From DATEOR01 sp046734455 (GTDB taxonomy: Bacteria > Actinomycetota > Thermoleophilia > Gaiellales > Gaiellaceae), in contig JBKPRJ010000027.1 in assembly GCA_046734455.1 (NCBI GenBank), forward strand, positions 1-6,442: a stretch of 6,442 nucleotides of DNA, written 5' to 3'. How positions within the stretch are numbered: the stretch's first letter is position 1; every line of letters begins with the position of its first letter. Of this stretch, positions 5,772 to 6,442 are shown in pieces. The notes under the pieces are model-generated. The model searched no databases, was not told where the DNA came from, and saw nothing but the letters and a program-made list of their open reading frames with translations. Both the position numbers and the translations under genes were made by a program.

Positions 5772-6305
5772 GTGAGGCTCCGCACTGCCGTCCGGATGGG
5801 TGCGCTTCTTGCTGGGGCGGCGGTGTCGGGGTATGTGCTCGGAGGTTGCGCGGGTGACGGCCTCGAGGGCCTCTCAGGCGCCACCGAACTGCCGACTCTG
5901 ACGCGCCCGGAGGTCACCGTTCCGGACCTCACCGCTCCCGACTTGACCGCTCCGGACGTCACCGTTCCCGAGGTGACGGTTCCCGAGGTTACGGTTCCCC
6001 AGGTGACGGTTCCTGACGTGACCGAGCCGGACGTGACCGTTCCGACAGTGCCCGAGGCCGAGACCGAGACGGAAACGGAGATCGAGACCGTCACCCAGGT
6101 CGAGACGAAGGTCGGAACGGTGACCGTCCCCACCGAGACCGCTGCCGCTGCTCCCACGCTCGCCGGCACGACGACTGATGCCTCGTCTTCCGACAGCGAC
6201 AACCTGTGGATCTGGTTCGCGCTCGCCGTGGCGCTCCTCATCGGGGGGGTCACGCTCGCCGTCGTGCTTTGGCGACGTCGGCGCCAGGAAGGGGGAGGCG
6301 CATGA
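5772..6305 (+). CDS. Putative lipoprotein with VTVPE-type repeats and a C-terminal membrane helix
   Basis: I do not recognise a family for this 177-residue envelope protein. The GTG at 5772 is chosen because AAGG lies 8 bases upstream and the product then begins with a proper signal: basic RLRTAVR, a hydrophobic stretch 9-23, and a lipobox-like LGGC with Cys26. The longer open frame back to 5676 would run into the divergent sigma gene. Residues 43-92 are ten tandem five-residue units (LTRPE, VTVPD, LTAPD, LTAPD, VTVPE and so on), followed by a Glu/Thr-rich stretch at 94-125 (AETETETEIETVTQVET) and a Ser/Thr/Ala linker. A membrane helix at about 145-167 ends in RRRR. If both anchors are used, the repeat arm is held at both ends on the outer face. 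No LPXTG motif is present. The gene overlaps the next one by ATGA. Confidence 0.72.
   Translation: MRLRTAVRMGALLAGAAVSGYVLGGCAGDGLEGLSGATELPTLTRPEVTVPDLTAPDLTAPDVTVPEVTVPEVTVPQVTVPDVTEPDVTVPTVPEAETETETEIETVTQVETKVGTVTVPTETAAAAPTLAGTTTDASSSDSDNLWIWFALAVALLIGGVTLAVVLWRRRRQEGGGA
5898..6047 (+). repeat. 15-bp tandem repeat, ten units, in frame
   Basis: Ten head-to-tail 15-base units encode xTxPx pentapeptides; the first (LTRPE, 5898-5912) is the most divergent in DNA and is a degenerate copy. In all six VTVP units the second valine codon is GTT, and the two LTAPD units use GCT at that place, while other third positions vary. T-ending codons are unusual in this very GC-rich gene set, so the shared T looks like a relic of repeat expansion. 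The period of exactly five codons keeps the frame through any gain or loss of units. Confidence 0.9.
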
Positions 6306-6442
6306 GCGACGAGCGCGAGGTGATGGCCTGGGACGAGCTCGGCGAGGGCGCGCGCGACCTCGCGGAGCGGATCCACGCCGATGGCTACGAGCCCGACGTG
6401 ATCCTGGCCATCGCCCGCGGGGGCCTCCTCGTCGCCGGCGCG
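6302..6442 (+). CDS. Phosphoribosyltransferase, N-terminal part (cut by window end)
   Basis: Only the first 47 residues are in the window, open to the edge. EVMAWDELGEGARDLAERI followed by PDVILAIARGGLLVAGA is the characteristic start of type I phosphoribosyltransferases of the hypoxanthine/xanthine-guanine (Gpt/Hpt-like) kind. IARGGL is the conserved turn near the active site that holds pyrophosphate. Such enzymes join a base to PRPP, commonly in purine salvage. The PRPP-binding loop (DD-x-TG type) lies beyond the window, so the base used cannot be judged. The ATG overlaps the stop of the lipoprotein gene (ATGA), and a strong purine-rich GGAAGGGGGAGG sits just before it, so translation is coupled to the membrane protein, an unexpected partner. 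Confidence 0.8.
   Translation, partial: MSDEREVMAWDELGEGARDLAERIHADGYEPDVILAIARGGLLVAGA

Noticed and set aside
5898..6047. CRISPR array or regulatory iterons
   Set aside because: The 15-bp units abut without spacers, stay in frame, and encode a regular pentapeptide between a signal sequence and a membrane helix.
6130..6305. Sortase sorting signal at the C-terminus (membrane helix plus RRRR tail)
   Set aside because: No LPXTG-like motif precedes the helix, so it is better read as an ordinary membrane anchor.
5717..6376. A 219-codon minus-strand open frame with TVTSG repeats
   Set aside because: It is the mirror of the in-frame 15-bp repeat of the plus-strand gene, which has a signal sequence, ribosome site and coupled neighbour. 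A repeat whose period is a multiple of three is also periodic in the other frames.

Overview
The window looks like chromosome from a high-GC actinobacterium. GC is very high throughout, with GC-rich third codon positions, and a Gram-positive/actinobacterial-type LexA operator sits in front of a DinB polymerase. The DinB has the actinobacterial layout with residues continuing past the clamp motif. A deep-branching class such as Thermoleophilia would fit, but that is a guess from gene style and cannot be shown from the sequence. There is no insertion sequence, CRISPR array, tRNA or rRNA. Most bases are coding; no gene-free stretch reaches 300 bases.

Layout: (1) 46-1243, plus strand: a perfect 14-bp SOS box overlapping the start codon of a complete dinB (DNA polymerase IV). 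(2) 1240-3522, minus strand: an MMPL/RND-type membrane transporter that converges on dinB; the two stop codons share the palindrome CTAG. (3) 3523-3690: the transporter's upstream region, with an operator-like dyad over a possible promoter. (4) 3691-5694, minus strand: an apparent three-gene operon of an ECF-type sigma factor, a two-transmembrane DUF4349 protein overlapping it by 14 bases, and a small ABM-like alpha/beta-barrel protein. (5) 5695-5771: a 77-bp divergent control region. (6) 5772 to the window end, plus strand: a lipoprotein-like protein with a five-residue tandem repeat, overlapping (ATGA) the start of a phosphoribosyltransferase cut by the window edge.

How the genes may work together: dinB is an SOS-induced translesion polymerase and seems functionally independent of the rest. 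The sigma factor and the DUF4349 membrane protein look like a signalling pair in which the membrane protein, lacking any Cys-containing zinc motif, would hold the sigma factor at the membrane. The divergent repeat-bearing envelope protein is a plausible target, and the MMPL exporter a possible one; both are inferences from position. The most unusual items are the LexA box lying over the dinB start codon, the sigma/DUF4349 pair, and the doubly anchored VTVPE-repeat protein coupled to a phosphoribosyltransferase.
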